From the NCBI GenBank assembly GCA_934230055.1, contig CAKQEE010000015.1:1-14004 (forward strand): a stretch of 14,004 nucleotides of DNA, given 5' to 3'. This DNA is from an uncultured Clostridia bacterium (lineage in GTDB: Bacteria > Bacillota > Clostridia > Christensenellales > Borkfalkiaceae). The notes under the pieces were generated by a model. It saw only the letters and a program-made list of their open reading frames with translations. It did no database searches and was not told where the DNA came from. Positions 13,744 to 14,004 of the stretch are shown here, piece after piece. Numbering within the stretch: position 1 is the first letter of the stretch; the number at the start of each line of letters is the position of its first letter. Both the position numbers and the translations under genes were made by a program.

Positions 13744-14004
13744 TCAGTTGTCGAATCTGCCGTCGTAGTTGTTTTTAACCGCGCCGAGTTCGATTGCCTT
13801 TTCCGCAATCTGAACGGCGTTCGTAGCCGCGCCTTTCCTTATGTTGTCGGCAACCACCCAAAAGTTTATTCCGGAGGGTACGGTATCGTCCTTTCTGATT
13901 CTTCCCACGAAAACTTCGTTTTTGTTTTCCGCAGTAATCGGCATGGGGTATACGAGGTGAGCGGTATCGTCTTGAACGACTACGCCCTCCGCCTTTTCAA
14001 GAAC
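13744..14004 (-). CDS. asd: Aspartate-semialdehyde dehydrogenase, C-terminal part (cut by right edge)
   Basis: Asd reduces aspartyl phosphate to aspartate semialdehyde (EC 1.2.1.11), the substrate of DapA. Only the last 86 codons are present, running open to the right edge. The segment VVQDDTAHLVYPMPITAENKNEVFVGRIRKD is characteristic of the family. So is VPSGINFWVVADNIRKGAATNAVQIAE, which carries the conserved NADP/substrate-binding LRKGAA-type motif (here IRKGAATNAVQIAE). The reading frame is intact to its TGA stop, 40 bp before the dapA start, consistent with one operon asd-dapA-dapB-yggS-sepF. Confidence 0.95.
   Translation of the reverse strand, partial: VLEKAEGVVVQDDTAHLVYPMPITAENKNEVFVGRIRKDDTVPSGINFWVVADNIRKGAATNAVQIAEKAIELGAVKNNYDGRFDN

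Noticed and set aside
13704..13808. Upstream extension of dapA to 13808
   Set aside because: The extra residues are unlike DapA and overlap the asd coding end; GGGGAG precedes the ATG at 13703.

Overview
The window looks like chromosomal DNA of a Firmicutes bacterium, most likely an endospore-forming lineage of the Clostridia. The evidence is a stage II sporulation protein E gene, SepF-type division, strong AGGAGG-like ribosome binding sites, one TTG start codon, and diaminopimelate synthesis through the dehydrogenase route. I cannot place it more finely from sequence alone. No phage, integron, CRISPR or rRNA/tRNA signal was seen.

Layout. (1) Positions 1-1369, minus strand: the N-terminal half of spoIIE, cut by the left edge. 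(2) Positions 1370-1595: a divergent promoter region with a perfect 8-bp inverted repeat. (3) Positions 1596-3825, plus strand: ddh (meso-diaminopimelate dehydrogenase), then a membrane-anchored metallo-beta-lactamase-fold protein resembling the hydrolase domain of ComEC, then an intrinsic terminator. (4) Positions 4000-10675, plus strand: a seven-gene phosphate cluster pstS-pstC-pstA-pstB-phoU-phoP-phoR with tight spacing or overlaps. It is preceded by a promoter with 11-bp-periodic PhoP-box-like repeats. (5) Positions 10676-10905: convergent intergenic DNA with a 12-bp terminal inverted repeat element flanked by a 9-bp direct repeat. This is either a small MITE-like insertion or an elaborate bidirectional terminator. 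(6) Positions 14004-10906, minus strand, read right to left: asd (partial), dapA, dapB, a YggS-family PLP protein and sepF.

How the genes work together. The phosphate cluster is a complete high-affinity phosphate importer (binding lipoprotein, two permeases, ATPase), its regulator PhoU, and the sensor kinase and response regulator that probably control it. On either side of it lie the enzymes that take aspartyl phosphate to meso-diaminopimelate: Asd, DapA and DapB on the right, and Ddh on the left. Ddh replaces the succinylase/acetylase branch, so the window lacks only aspartokinase for the whole aspartate-to-DAP route.

The most unusual feature is PstS. Its two halves are in the reverse of the usual order: the segment normally C-terminal (phosphate motif REDGSGT) comes first, and the normally N-terminal segment (GSTS, GGGSG, DGIALIVN) comes last. 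This is a circular permutation of the periplasmic-binding-protein fold. I found no evidence of a wholly new multi-gene system; the rest is recognisable core metabolism and signalling.
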